Source: Dendrocalamus latiflorus (taxonomy: Eukaryota; Streptophyta; Magnoliopsida; Poales; Poaceae). From it: a stretch of DNA of 64,000 nucleotides. The notes below the pieces were generated by a model. That model was not told where the DNA came from. It made no database searches and saw only the letters and a list, made by a program, of their open reading frames with translations. Where the stretch lies: positions 6,084,576-6,148,575 of the forward strand of contig CM029647.1 in NCBI GenBank assembly GCA_017311315.1, written 5' to 3'. Position 1 is the stretch's first letter. Every line of letters starts with the position of its first letter. A program made the position numbers and the translations under genes. Shown here piece by piece: positions 1 to 10,867 of this stretch.

Positions 1-771
1 ATGAAGTGTGAATTTCTGAAACTTAATGAGGCCGGTTATATTTTTGTGAAACTTAATTAAGTCCGTAATATCTGTGCAAGTAACTGTTTAAAAAAACCCC
101 CCGAGGAGGCGAGGAGCAAAGAAGCACCACTGTTTATGGAGATTGGCTTTGGATTTTGGTTTTCGGCTTTCAAACGTCAGAATGAACTAGTCAATTTTTA
201 AATTTCGTCTTTATTAGATTTTTGTTTTTTTTCTAGTTTTCTGCTTTTCTTTTTTTGGTTTATTTCTTTATATTATTCGTAAAGATTAACGGCGATTTCA
301 TTTTTTAATTGAAAAACTCAATAAAAATTAACTATTACTATAGTGTAATTTCAACTAACAGTCGAAATCCGCAGCCACTTAGAGCAGGGACCTGGTACGG
401 ATGTACGGTGCCTGCCACTGCGGTACACTGGAACTGGTACCTCCAAATAGCAGATGCTTCTCTAACAAGCATTAGCTGGTATGTCACTCTTCCTAAGCTA
501 GCTTTCATCCAGCTCAAGAAATGGCATTGCAGCACTACCTAATGCACTAATCACCCTACGGCAGTAGCAGCCACCGAGAGCAATGCTAAGTGCAAAAACA
601 ACTTTAAACGCACGCAAAATCTTGACCTGAAGTCCTGAAAGACGAGAGTCAGTCAGTCACTGACTCATCATTGTAAGGGAAACTGAGCTAACACTGCACT
701 TTAACTGCTAAGCCATTCAAAATGGAAGAAGCAACAAGTTCTGAAAGTGCCTAAGTAACCACTGAGATTAG
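1..771. other. Intergenic, no gene recognised
   Basis: AT-rich non-coding sequence with T-rich runs near 200-250. The short open frames here show no protein-family similarity that I recognise. Confidence 0.5.
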
Positions 772-1001
772 GGCCTGTTTGGTTTGTGCCTAACCTTGCC
801 ATGCCTAAACTTAGGCAATATGTGGCTGCCACAGAAAGTGTGGCTAACAAAATCGAAGCCACACTTGTGGCAAAGTTTGGCAAGAAACTGAGTCTATGAC
901 GTGTGGGGTCGGGTGCTAAGAAAGTGTGGCATGCCACATTTACGTCAGTGAACCAAACAGCTACCTAAAAACTGTGGCATGCCTAACTTGTGGCTAGGCA
1001 A
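772..1001. mobile_element. Truncated MITE, GGGCCTGTTTGG terminus
   Basis: The left end reads GGGCCTGTTTGGTTTGTGCC, a common grass MITE terminus. Near the right end the strand carries GAACCAAACAG and the repeated words GTGGCATGCC and TAGGCAAGCC, which are inverse copies of words near the left end. The expected terminal AAACAGGCCC is missing. The sequence instead passes at 1002 directly into Copia LTR sequence, so the MITE 3' end and the LTR 5' end were lost at one junction. The superfamily is not decided. Confidence 0.5.
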
Positions 1002-1089
1002 GCCTTGTATTCCTTCTGTATATCCCCCTTGTATCTCTATATATATTGCCCTTTGGGCCTCATGAATAGATGCACATTATTCATAACAT
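1002..1089 (+). repeat. 5' LTR of Copia element, truncated
   Basis: Matches 6209-6295 almost base for base, including the TATA-like CTCTATATATATTG and the CATTATTCATAACA end. The first 52 or so bases present in the 3' LTR are absent. Confidence 0.85.
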
Positions 1090-1101
1090 GGTATCAGAGC
1101 A
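1090..1101 (+). other. Primer-binding site, initiator tRNA-Met type
   Basis: TGGTATCAGAGC lies directly after the LTR end. This is the standard PBS complementary to the 3' end of plant initiator methionine tRNA. Confidence 0.9.
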
Positions 1102-1878
1102 AAGGTTAGGGTTAGGGCTCTGACCTAATTTTTCTTCCGCTGCCTCTGTGCCGCCGCTACCATTGGGCCATCTCCGTACGGGTCTCACTGCCGCCGCCGC
1201 CGCCCAGGCCCCTCTGCTCGAGCCGCCGCCTGGACCGTCGGGTCGCCCACTCTTCTGGCCAGATTGGTTCTCCGCTGCCGCCGCCCGGGCCCCTCCGCTC
1301 GAGCCGCTGCTGCCGCCGTCTGGACCGCTGGGTCACCGCTCCTCTGGCCAGATCGGATCTACCGTCGGACCGCTGCCGCCGTTTGCTTCTCCTGCCGCGC
1401 CGGGCCGCCAACGACGTCGCCCGCCCTGCCGGCCCCGCCGTTTCGCCGCCGCGCCGTCGCTGGGAAGGAACCGCCGCCGCCTTGCCTCGCAGGCCCCGCC
1501 GGTTCGCCGCCGCCGACGCCTGCCCCGCCGGCCCCGCCGGCGCTTCGCCACTACCGTCGCCTGCCCTGCAGGGCGCCGACGCCTGCCCCGCAGGCCCCGC
1601 CGGTTCGTTGCCGCCGACGCCGGCCCCGCCGCAAGTCCCGCCGGTTCGCCGCCGCCGATGCCCGCCCCGCCGGCCCCGCCGTTTTCGCCGCCGCGGTCGC
1701 CTGCTCCGCCAGGTCGTCCACCCCGCCGGTCGGTGTGTTGGCTCTCCTGGCTATTAAGAGCCAGTGAGAGTATAGCCACGTAAAAAAAAGAAAAAAGGTA
1801 AAAAAACGTTGTTCTAACCGTCGCGCCGCCTGTTAGACTTCGTTGCCTTGGTCGCGCGCTGTCCAGCGCCGCCTACCG
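1102..1878 (+). other. GC-rich Copia leader with CCGCC repeats
   Basis: About 780 bp between PBS and gag. It is dominated by CCGCCG and CCCCGCC words, so long proline/arginine/alanine-rich frames are open on both strands. No domain is visible in any of them. I read this as untranslated leader, not a gene. Confidence 0.6.
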
Positions 1879-2961
1879 ATGGCTTCCGTTCCATCTGCTG
1901 CGATCCCATTCTCGGGAACAAAACTCCATGGCACCAACTACAGGCTATGGTCTTCCCTCATGGAGATTACGCTTGATGGTCTCCGTCTTTGGGGACATGT
2001 TACTGGTGCTCGTCCTTCTCCGCCACCGCCGGTTCAGCCTCCTCCTAGACAGTCTATCTCTGCACCTCCTGAAGCAGATGAGGCTGCTAAGAAGAAGGCA
2101 GAGGCTGACACTGCTGCTGCTGACGCTACTGATGAGGCTTTTCAGTATGCCCTTGACGCTTTCGAGCGCTGGTGTGCTGATGAGGCCCGTGTTCGTGCCA
2201 TCCTTGTGGTCAGCGTCGACGACTCCATTCAGCCAGATATTGTTGGTCTGCGGTCTACTCGACAGATCTGGGAGTACTTGCGTGAGCGATACCAGCAGAG
2301 CAGTGATGCTCAGTTCTTTTCGCTTCAGCGTGAGTTGGAGATGCTTCGCCAGGGAGATTCTTCCGTCGACGACTTCTTCTGAGATCTGGCTAGTCTCTGG
2401 CGCCAGATAGATGAGCTGGCTTCTCCACTGTGCCAGGAGTGCCACCGAGTTCAGAAGGCGGATCATGATCGCCTTCGTCTTTATGATTTCGTCTGCCGTC
2501 TTCGCCTAGAGTTTGAGCCTGTCAGAGCTCAGCTGCTGAGCCGCTCGCCACGACCGACTGTCACTGAGGCTCTTTCGACACTTCGGACTGAGGAGCTTCG
2601 TCTCGGGCTAGCAGCACAGTCCGTTCCAACTGTGCTTGTTGCTCCTTCTTCGACTACATCGACGGTTCCTGCTACGACTACGGTTCCTTCCCAGGTGCCT
2701 GTTGCCGCTCCTGCCTTTGCACCAACTGGAGTTCAATGCAACTACTGCAAGAACTTCGGGCATGACTACCAGCGTTGTGCGGTGCGAAAAAAGCGGAATA
2801 AGGCGCATGGGGATGGACGATCCAAGGGGGGCAGGGAGGCCCTTCCTTCACAGGAGGACAGACCAGCTCATCAGGATCTCAGCGAGGTGACTCTGTTCAG
2901 CAGCTTTGCCAGGCTCTTCTTCAGCAGCTCTCTCACAGCTCAGCGGGTTCTGCTAGTCTAG
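1879..2961 (+). pseudogene. Copia gag, broken
   Basis: Gag-like capsid protein (UBN2 type) of the Copia element. The start at 1879 is chosen because the following residues (MASVPS.., then FSGTKLHGTNYRLW) match the usual N-terminus of plant Copia Gag; 1843 is an in-frame upstream ATG. An in-frame TGA at 2380-2382 interrupts it and the same frame then continues. A CCHC zinc knuckle (C-X2-C-X4-H-X4-C) lies near 2737-2778. The frame is lost again at a G-run near 2825-2830, where the pol frame takes over. Confidence 0.85.
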
Positions 2962-5900
2962 CTCAGACGTCTCCCCCAGGTACCTCTTGGGTTCTAGATT
3001 CTGGTGCCTCTTTCCATATGACACCAAATTCCACATCTCTCACTTCAGTAGGACCTCCTGTCCTCCTTATCTCTGTCCAGACTGCTGATGGTACTTCCTT
3101 GTATGTTAGTTGTCAGGGCACTCTTTTGTCCACTGATTTTTCTGTTCCAGCTGTTTCTCATGTTCCCCAACTAACCATGCAGCTTCTTTCAGTGGGACAG
3201 ATCACTGACCTTGGTTGTAGGGTTGGTTTTGACTCTCACACCTGTTTCGTTCAGGATCGACAGACAGGGACGATACTTGGGACTGGCCGGCGCCGTAGGG
3301 ATTGTTAAGGTCTCTACATTCTCGATCGTCTTCATCTTCCGTCCGCTTCAGCTGCTCCTACCACGTCTACCTCCACTGCCACTGCTGCCACCACCTCTGG
3401 AGTTTTTGCGCAGTGGCATCACCGTTTAGGTCACCTGTGTGGGTCTCGTCTTTCGTCATTAGTTCGTTAGGGTGTCCTTGGACGTGTTACTGTTGACACG
3501 TCCATGTTTTGTCGAGGTTGTAAGCTGGGCAAGCAGCTACAACTTCCTTATCATTCTAGTGAGTCATTGTCTTCTCGTCCTTTTGATTTAGTTCATTCAG
3601 ATGTATGGGGACCTGCGCCTATTATCTCAAAAGGCGGGCATAAATTCTATGTTATTTTCATTGATGACTATTCCCGTTTTACTTGGCTTTTTCCTATGTC
3701 TAATCGTGGTCAGTTTCTTGCGATCTATCGTAGCTTTGCCACGATGGTTCGTACTCAGTTTGAGTCCTCTATTCGTACTTTTCGCTGCGATTCTGCTGGC
3801 GAGTATTGTTCTAGTGCGTTCAGACAATTTCTTTCTGAGCAGGGCACTCTTTATCAGTCTTCTTGTCCTGGTGCTCATGCTCAGAATGGGGTTGCTGAAC
3901 GCAAACATCGTCATCTGATTGAGACTGCTCGCACCCTTCTTCTTGCTTCTCACGTTCCCCCATAGTTCTGGGCTGAGGCTGTTTCTACGGCGGCATATCT
4001 CATTAATATGCAACCTTCCACTGCTCTTAAGGATGTCAGTCCTATAGAGCGTCTCTACTCTAGAGCCCCCCAGTACGATCACCTTCGTGTTTTTGGCTGC
4101 ACCTGTTTTGTCCTGCCGCCGCCTCGTGAGCGCACTAAATTGACAGCCCAGTTAGTCGAGTGTGTGTTTCTTGGGTACAGTTCTGAGCATAAGGGTTATC
4201 GTTGCTATGATCCTTCTACTCGACGGATTAGGATCTCACGAGATGTTGTCTTTGACGAATCTCGACCTTTCTTCTATCAGGATTCGACTCCTCACACTGC
4301 TTCCACCATCGAGACGATCTCCTGGTTGTCTCTCCCTGACTCCTCACCCATTTCCCCCCTTTCCCCGCCTTCGGTACCTTCACCTCCTGTGTTGCCTCCT
4401 GCAGCACCGCCTCCTGCCCCTATGGCACCACCGTCTCGTTTCTATGGGGTGCACTACTCCAGACGTCCTCGTCCTTCACCAGATCCCTCTCCTGGTCTCT
4501 TGCCGACACCGACGTCTGATTCATCTGATGATGCTCCTCGTTACGCCCTTCGTGACCGGGCAACCATTCGGCCTCCTACTCGTCTTGGTTTTGCTTCGCC
4601 AGCTCATGCTCTCTCTGTCACTGAGCCTAGTTCTTATCGTGAGGCTGCTTCTCATTCTGAGTGGCAGCTCGCCATGGCAGAGGAGCTTGATGCGCTTCGT
4701 CGTACGGAGACTTGGGAGATTGTCCCGACACCTGTGCACGCTCGTCCTATCACGTGCAAGTGGGTGTACAAGATTAAGACCAGGTCTGATGGTACCATTG
4801 AGCGCTACAAGGCTCGTCTTGTAGCTCGTGGTTTTCAGCAGGAGTATGGTCGAGATTATGATGAGACATTTCCTCCTGTTGCTCATATGACCACTGTTCG
4901 CACTCTTGTTGCGGTTGCTTCTGTTCGCCGGTGGTCTATCTCTCAGCTGGATGTCAAGAATGCCTTTCTTAATGGCGTCTTGCATGAGGAGGTTTACATG
5001 CAGTCACCACCTGGGTATTTTGTTCCAGCTGGTCATGTCTGTCGTCTTCGTCGTGCTCTTTATGGTCTCAAACAGGCCCCTCGTGCCTGGTTTGCGCGTT
5101 TTACCTCAGTGATCACCGCTGTCGGTTTCACTGTCAGTGCCCATGATCCTGCTCTATTTATCCATGTCTCACCTCGAGGTAGGACACTGCTTCTTCTATA
5201 TGTGGATGATATGCTCATTACTGGGGACGATCCCTCATTCATTGCATATGTGAAGAAGCTTCTCAGTGAGCAGTTTCTGGTGACTGATCTTGGTTTGCTT
5301 ACATACTTTCTTGGGATTGAGGTTTCTGTCACGCCTGAGGGTTACTACCTCTCCCAATAGAAGTATGTCCAGGATCTTCTTGATCGGTCTGGTCTGACTG
5401 ATACTCGCACTGCTGAGACTCCTATGGAGCTCTCTTCAGCTCCGTGCTACTGATGGTGATCCTCTTGATGATCCTACTCGGTATCGCCATCTGGTTGGCA
5501 GTTTGGTATATCTTGTGAGCACTCGTCCTGATATTGCTCATGCTGTCCATATCTTGAGTCAGTTCATGGCTTGTCCTACTCATCTTCACTACAGTCATCT
5601 TCTTCGTGTTCTTCGCTACTTGCGTGGGACCATATCTCGTCGCTTGTTTTTCCCTAGCTCCACCTCACTCCAGCTTCAGGCGTACTCTGATGCGACCTGG
5701 GCTAGTGATCCTTCTGATCGTCGATCTCTTTCTGCTTACTGTGTTTTTCTTGGCTCCTCCCTGATTGCCTGGAAGACAAAGAATCAGACTGCAGTTTCCC
5801 GTTCGAGCGCAGAGGCTGAGTTGAGAGCTATGACAGTTGTGACAGCAGAGATTACTTGGTTGAGATGGTTACTTGCAGACTTTGGCGTACCTGTGAGGGG

Positions 5901-6144
5901 ACCTACTACTCTTATGACTGACAGTACAGGAGCTATCAGCATTGCTCGTGATCCAGTGAAGCATGAGCTCACCAAGCACATTGGTGTGGATGCTTCATAC
6001 ACTCGCTCCCAGGTGCAGGAGGGTGTACTTGCTCTTCAGTTTGTGTCCTCAGAGTTACAGATTGCTGACTTCTTCACGAAGCCACAGACTAGGGCACAAC
6101 ATTTGTATTTTCTCTCCAAACTCAGTGTGTGTGATCCACCATGA
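2960..6144 (+). pseudogene. Copia pol (PR-INT-RT-RH), broken
   Basis: Polyprotein remnant. The aspartic protease shows the DSGAS motif near 2998-3012. The integrase core follows at about 3540-3965 (GAG-pre HHRLGH near 3415, then HSDVWGP and DDYSRF). Reverse transcriptase spans about 4670-5360 with the YVDDM catalytic motif near 5200, and RNase H lies at 5503-6144 (SRSSAEAE). One frame runs from about 2833 to 5360 but carries stops at 3306, 3468, 3963 and 5358. A frameshift near 5440 moves RNase H to another frame. At least five lesions mean no functional product. Confidence 0.9.
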
Positions 6145-6156
6145 GTTTGAGGGGGG

Positions 6157-6295
6157 TGTTAAGGATAGAATAGGAAAGAGATTAGGACTGTTATTTGTTT
6201 CCTAATATGCCTTGTATTCCTTCTGTATATCCCCCTTGTATCTCTATATATATTGTCCTTTGGGCCTCATGAATAGATGCACATTATTCATAACA
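6157..6295 (+). repeat. 3' LTR of Copia element
   Basis: 139 bp, TG..CA, preceded by the polypurine tract GAGGGGGG. The last bases TTATTCATAACA are repeated once more just outside the LTR (6296-6307). Confidence 0.9.
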
Positions 6296-6602
6296 TTATT
6301 CATAACAACCACCACTTACAGCAATACAGAAAAACTGATGAGTTTGAAAGGAAGCATGTGTGTTTCAGACGAACAACAGGTTCAGTACATAAATATCAGT
6401 GTGTCTCCCGGGAGAATAGATTATATAGGTTGAATAAACATTATGTGAAGGACATGAAAAGGAAGAAAAAAAGAGAGTGACAAACTCAAACAAATTCAAG
6501 GCGGTTAATGACGACGACGACACAATGAATCATTCTAGAAGCAACAGCGCATCTGCCTTGGCTTAGCTAGGAGCTAACATTTTCCGTAAGCCTTGTCCCA
6601 CA

Positions 6603-8630
6603 TCATTGGATGTCTGGCCAGTCCTTCCTAATCTCAAAGTAGTAACTCATCTCCAAGTAGCACTTGCCATCATCATCAACAAACTAAAAAAACAAACGCA
6701 TTACAGTAGTGATTAATAAAGCAATTGCCTTAAAGCATCGTAGTTTTACTCCATAAGTACACATACCTTCAATTTAGCAGAATATGAACCTCTTGCAAAA
6801 ATGCCAGCAGGTGTGGTCTCTTCTTCACCCTCGTATGTGTAGGGCTCTAGCTGGGGACTGAATGTCCCCAGCATCACCTTCTGGTTCTCCACTGCAAGAA
6901 AGGAACAACGAATAATCAACTACTTCAGACGGATAAATCATATGACATGGAGGTCATTGTTGCATAGATCACAATTATCTTGAGGAACAGTTCGTTTTCA
7001 TCAGAATTTCGGAAGTTATGTATGGTGAGGTCACTGCAGCTATTACAGCATAATAAACTAATAGCAGATTTGAGGTATAGGGGAAGATCTAATCTTTGAC
7101 TGAAATAAGTGGTGCAAACGCACTCCTTGAGGAAAGAAAACATCAGTTAAGGTAAACGCATAATTTCCCATAACCTCTTCGGTAAAAAAAATGGAATTTA
7201 TTATACTCACCATGTTATTAAATTATCTAAAACTAGCAAGGTGGCCCGCGCACTTGCACGAGCATCATCCTTAAAACATGTTTAAATGACTTGGCAATAT
7301 AAATGTAATTTTGCTTTTTGAAAAAATAGATTATTATAGAACTTCATTTGTGATATTTTAACATTATATATTATAAGAGAGAAAATACTCACTTTGTTTC
7401 CCAATGCTTGTAACATGTGATCAAAACTTTCTTCCCTAGATACTTTTTGACGGAAATACTTGCATAGCAAACAATAAATATGGTATTACATAATATTTTT
7501 TATTTATATCATCATCGTTTTTTCATTATTGCAATGCTTGTCTATACTGCATGCTCGTAATTTATATCATATAGCTTACATCGGTATAACTAAGTGAACA
7601 CCCGTTAATGATCTCACTCTCAATCCCTCTATCCTGTGGAGGTCCACCAAACAAATGATCATAATATTTTTATTTTTGTGAGAATGTTTAGCAATTCTTT
7701 TTTTCTTAGCGACTGTAAACTACCTATCATCGATTTTTTTATTATATAATGGATTTCTATTCCTAATTTATATATATATACAAATCAAATTTGTTACCTT
7801 ATTTTTTTTCTCAAATTAGAATATTTTTGTGTTGTAACATGGGCCACAACAATGGGTACTTTGTACACCTTCCTCCTTGGAGGAAACAAAATTAAGAGAG
7901 CATAGATCATAAATAATTTAATCGTCATGTTTTCCCTTCGTCACACGAGATTAAATCACTACATTGATGTATGTGTACATAAATCATCATTTGATCTTGA
8001 TGGGTGAACCGAATGATGGGGAGTCTTTCGTTTCTAATCCACATTATTGTATGGAGAAGTCCAGATTTGGTCAATGCAATTATTTCTAGACTCCCCATAG
8101 TCCAAAAGACATATTATCATCTCTTTTAAATTAAGAAGAAATATATCTTTAAACAATAACATCTGGCAGCTGCTATATTTTTGTTTAATTATGACCCATT
8201 TGATTAAGGACTAGATATTTTGCTTTTTTGTGAGAATTTATAGCTTTTTCTCTTTTTTTTAGCGTCTCTAAAACGTCTATAATCGATTTTTAGTAATAAA
8301 TATATATATGTAAACTTTCTCCTAGGGCAAAGCCAACAGTCATCTAACCAAGCAACCGATCAAAGTATTTGTTTGACTAATTAATGAAATCCATCCTGAT
8401 GAAGGACTAATTAACCTGATAGGGATACAATGCTCAGGTTGGGCCAGGCAATGGCTAGTTGCGTCATTGATGATTTGGTAATAACAATGACCGGCTAATT
8501 GAACCAGGTTCGGCATATGCATATGAACTCTTATTGGTCGTGACAAAAAACCAAACAACATACGCTAGCTTAGTTTAAGTTTGAACTCTGTTAAACGTAT
8601 GTCCTATGTACACACGTCCTACTCAAATTG

Positions 8631-8688
<58 letters not shown>

Positions 8689-10073
8689 ATCACTGACCTA
8701 ACCAGCAATTTTCGGACTCCCCACAATCCAAAAGACGGATTATTATCTCTTTTAAATTAAGAAGAAATATATCTTTAAACAATAATATCTGACAGCTACT
8801 ATAGTTTTACTTAATTAGGATCCACTTGATTAAGGGTTGGATATTTTGCTTTTTTATAAGAATTTCTAGTGTTTTTTCTTAACAACTCTAAAACGTCTAT
8901 CATCCATTTTTTTAATAATAAATAGATGGACTATCGATCTAGGTATGAGAAGTTCCCAAGTTACACACTGCATTACTGAAGATCGCCACAGAATAGTATA
9001 GCCATTTACCATGGGGAGTGACTATTGCACAGGCGACTGAAATTTTTTTATCTTTCAGTCACCTGAAATTGCACTCTAAATCACCTAAAGTTGCAGGTGT
9101 TTTTTTGGAGGGAGACTGCAATTTTAGTTGATTGAGAGTGCAATTTCAGGTCACCTGAAGTTGCAGCTGTTTTTTTTTAAGGGGGGCTGCAATTTCAGTT
9201 GATTGAGAGTGCAATTTCAGATGACTGAAAGATAAAAAATTTTCAGTCGCCTGTGCAATAGCAAAACTGTTTACCATGACATTCAAAATAAATTATCGAT
9301 GTCTCATTACTTTTAAATAGATGTAGAATTCATGCATCGTATCTACTTGATCTACATTATACAATAAAGCAATTCTGACGAAAATGAATTTATCAAGTAA
9401 GCACATAACAGGTCTAAATAAGTAGAGAGATCATGGGGTGTCACCTCTTACTCCAGTCTTCCAGACAGTGTTCGTGTACTTGAGGCCTGACACGATGTTG
9501 TTGCAGACGATGAAGGAGAAGCGGAAGCTGTAGGGGCTGCCGTCCTTGAGAGCGAAGACGTAGCCCTTCTCGTCCGGCACGAAGGGGATCGGCAGGACCA
9601 GGTCCGGCCGGTCCGGCGACAGGATGGTCAGGTTCAGCACCTTCACCTCCGGCTCAGCAGTTTCTGCAGCAGAATTCCGAGACCAACACATGCAGTTTTG
9701 TTCATGTGGGCATGCCAGATCCATATGAACTTGAGAGCAAGTGCAGATGTTACGGTTACCTCCAAGCTGTTCTGTGTCAACCTGCCCAAGGAGTTGCTCC
9801 TTCCACCTCCTCAGGCTCTCATCATCCTACGTTAGTAGAAAAAGATCACAGAAGTTAATACATGGATTTGATCGGTACCAGCATTTCCAAAACTAACGGA
9901 GACGGATTGTCGATTGGCACCTTGTCGAGCTCGAGCTGTTCCTTGAGGGGGACCTGGGGACCGAGCACGACGGCACGCTTGCCCTCCTCGTCCTCCTCGT
10001 CCTCCTCGACGTCGTTCACGTCGGCGTTGCTGGCCGACGACGCGGCGCGCTCCTTCTCCTCCTTGTTGTCCAT
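6603..10073 (-). CDS. Rho GDP-dissociation inhibitor (RhoGDI)
   Basis: Predicted to bind geranylgeranylated ROP/RAC GTPases in the cytosol and keep them off membranes. Five exons with GT-AG borders: 9921-10073, 9760-9826, 9445-9663, 6767-6891 and 6603-6683. They join in frame to 645 nt, or 214 residues. The first ~40 residues are an acidic, poorly ordered leader (runs of DEEDEE). A regulatory arm (DDESLRRWKEQLLG) and an immunoglobulin-like isoprenyl-binding fold follow (ILSPDRPDLVLPI, FSPQLEPYTY, FARGSYSAKLKFVDDD). The C-terminus EIRKDWP is the family signature. Length is near the usual 200-240 residues. Intron 3 is about 2.55 kb and full of repeats. The gene is divergent from the PPR gene at 10868. 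Confidence 0.95.
7233..7270 (-). mobile_element. Helitron 3' terminus (minus strand)
   Basis: On the minus strand the sequence reads a 9-bp hairpin stem (GCTCGTGCA pairing with TGCGCGGGC, two G-T wobbles), a short spacer CACCTTG and then CTAG followed by T. That is the canonical Helitron 3' end. The 5' end, expected at a higher coordinate inside RhoGDI intron 3, was not found. Confidence 0.6.
7271..8086. other. AT-rich filler of RhoGDI intron 3
   Basis: No gene seen. Very AT-rich sequence, possibly the body of the Helitron that ends at 7233. Confidence 0.5.
8087..8930. repeat. Two ~200-bp direct repeats in RhoGDI intron
   Basis: Copies at about 8087-8303 and 8712-8930 share CTCCCCA..TCCAAAAGAC, ATCTCTTTTAAATTAAGAAG and the tail TCTAAAACGTCTAT. 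They are diverged at scattered bases. A (TA)n run of about 56 bp (8632-8686) lies between them. Probably an old duplicated non-coding element. Confidence 0.75.
9014..9269 (-). mobile_element. MULE-type MITE, copy 1
   Basis: A 256-bp foldback. Nearly the whole left half (CTATTGCACAGGCGACTGAAA..) is the inverse of the right half. It is flanked by a perfect 9-bp duplication TTTACCATG (9005-9013 and 9270-9278), the Mutator-superfamily size. The two outer ends differ (GGGAGTGA and CAGTTTTG) and both recur in copy 2 at 28845. It lies inside RhoGDI intron 3. Confidence 0.85.
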
Positions 10074-10867
10074 GGAGGCTACGCACGTACGCGCGCGCGG
10101 TCTCTTGCTGACGAGGACGGCCGGTGTACGGGGCGCTCAAAGCCTGGAACCGGGCGTGCTGCGGTGGTGGTGGTAAGTACGCGGTGCGTTGGCGTTTGGA
10201 CTGGTGTGGGGGAGGAAAGGGTCGTGGCTTTCAAGAGAACCGCCCCGGCGGCCGCCAATTGGGCGCGCCTCCGCAGCGCGCGCGCCGTGCGCTGCGCCCG
10301 TTCGTTCGTTGGCCGCGACCGCGGGATTGCTCGTGCGGTTGGCGCGGCTTTTCCTCGTCTTCTCCCTTGTGTTTCCATCCTGGCCACTCTGATGCATTTG
10401 GACAGTTTGATGGTATCATGGAATGTGTTTTGGATTAGTTCTGAATGGCCTACGGTTTCGGGGCACTAATTTTGTTTTAGGGGAAATAATGATTTTGAGA
10501 CGTCGATTTGGAACATAGTGTTAGCATGTTGCTTCTCTTCAATCTTCATGTCTTTTTTACGAAGTGGAAAATTAGTTACCATGCTGTCAGTTGGGGCGAG
10601 GGCTGTTTCTGTTCGCCGAGGGATTCAGAGTGGGCCGTAAAAGGCCGAGGTTTAGTTGACAGCTGAAATGGTTGTAAACGTCGACGTTGCCGGCCGCCTA
10701 GCTATCGTGGCTTGTTGCTACAAAAAGCTATCGTGGGTTGAACTGTTGGGTCGGGCCGAGCTGGTTGAGTTGGCTTCATTTCTGGGCGGGGCCGACTTGG
10801 AAACGAGAAAATTGGATGGAAAACCATGGCGTGATCGCGTCGTGTCCACAGCGAGACAGCAACGGCG
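10074..10867. promoter_or_regulatory. Shared upstream region, RhoGDI and PPR
   Basis: About 790 bp separates the two divergent start codons and must hold both promoters and 5' leaders. The part next to RhoGDI (10080-10360) is GC-rich. No clear TATA box was seen for either gene. Confidence 0.5.

Larger units (their letters stand above)
1002..6295 (+). mobile_element. Degenerate Ty1/Copia retrotransposon
   Basis: The order is partial 5' LTR (1002-1089), primer-binding site TGGTATCAGAGC (1090-1101), a GC-rich leader, gag, protease, integrase, reverse transcriptase, RNase H, a polypurine tract (about 6148-6156) and a 3' LTR (6157-6295). Integrase before reverse transcriptase is the Copia order. 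The 3' LTR is only 139 bp and has TG...CA ends. The 5' LTR copy keeps its last 88 bp; its first half is replaced by MITE sequence. No target-site duplication can be read because the left end is lost. Stops and frameshifts make it non-autonomous now. Confidence 0.93.

Noticed and set aside
1148..1783. Long proline/arginine-rich open frames on both strands
   Set aside because: They arise from CCGCCG repeats in the Copia leader. No domain is seen and every frame is open, as expected from composition.
9832..10438. GC-rich overlapping frames near the RhoGDI start
   Set aside because: Shadows of RhoGDI exon 1 and its GC-rich promoter. Only the minus-strand frame joins to later exons.
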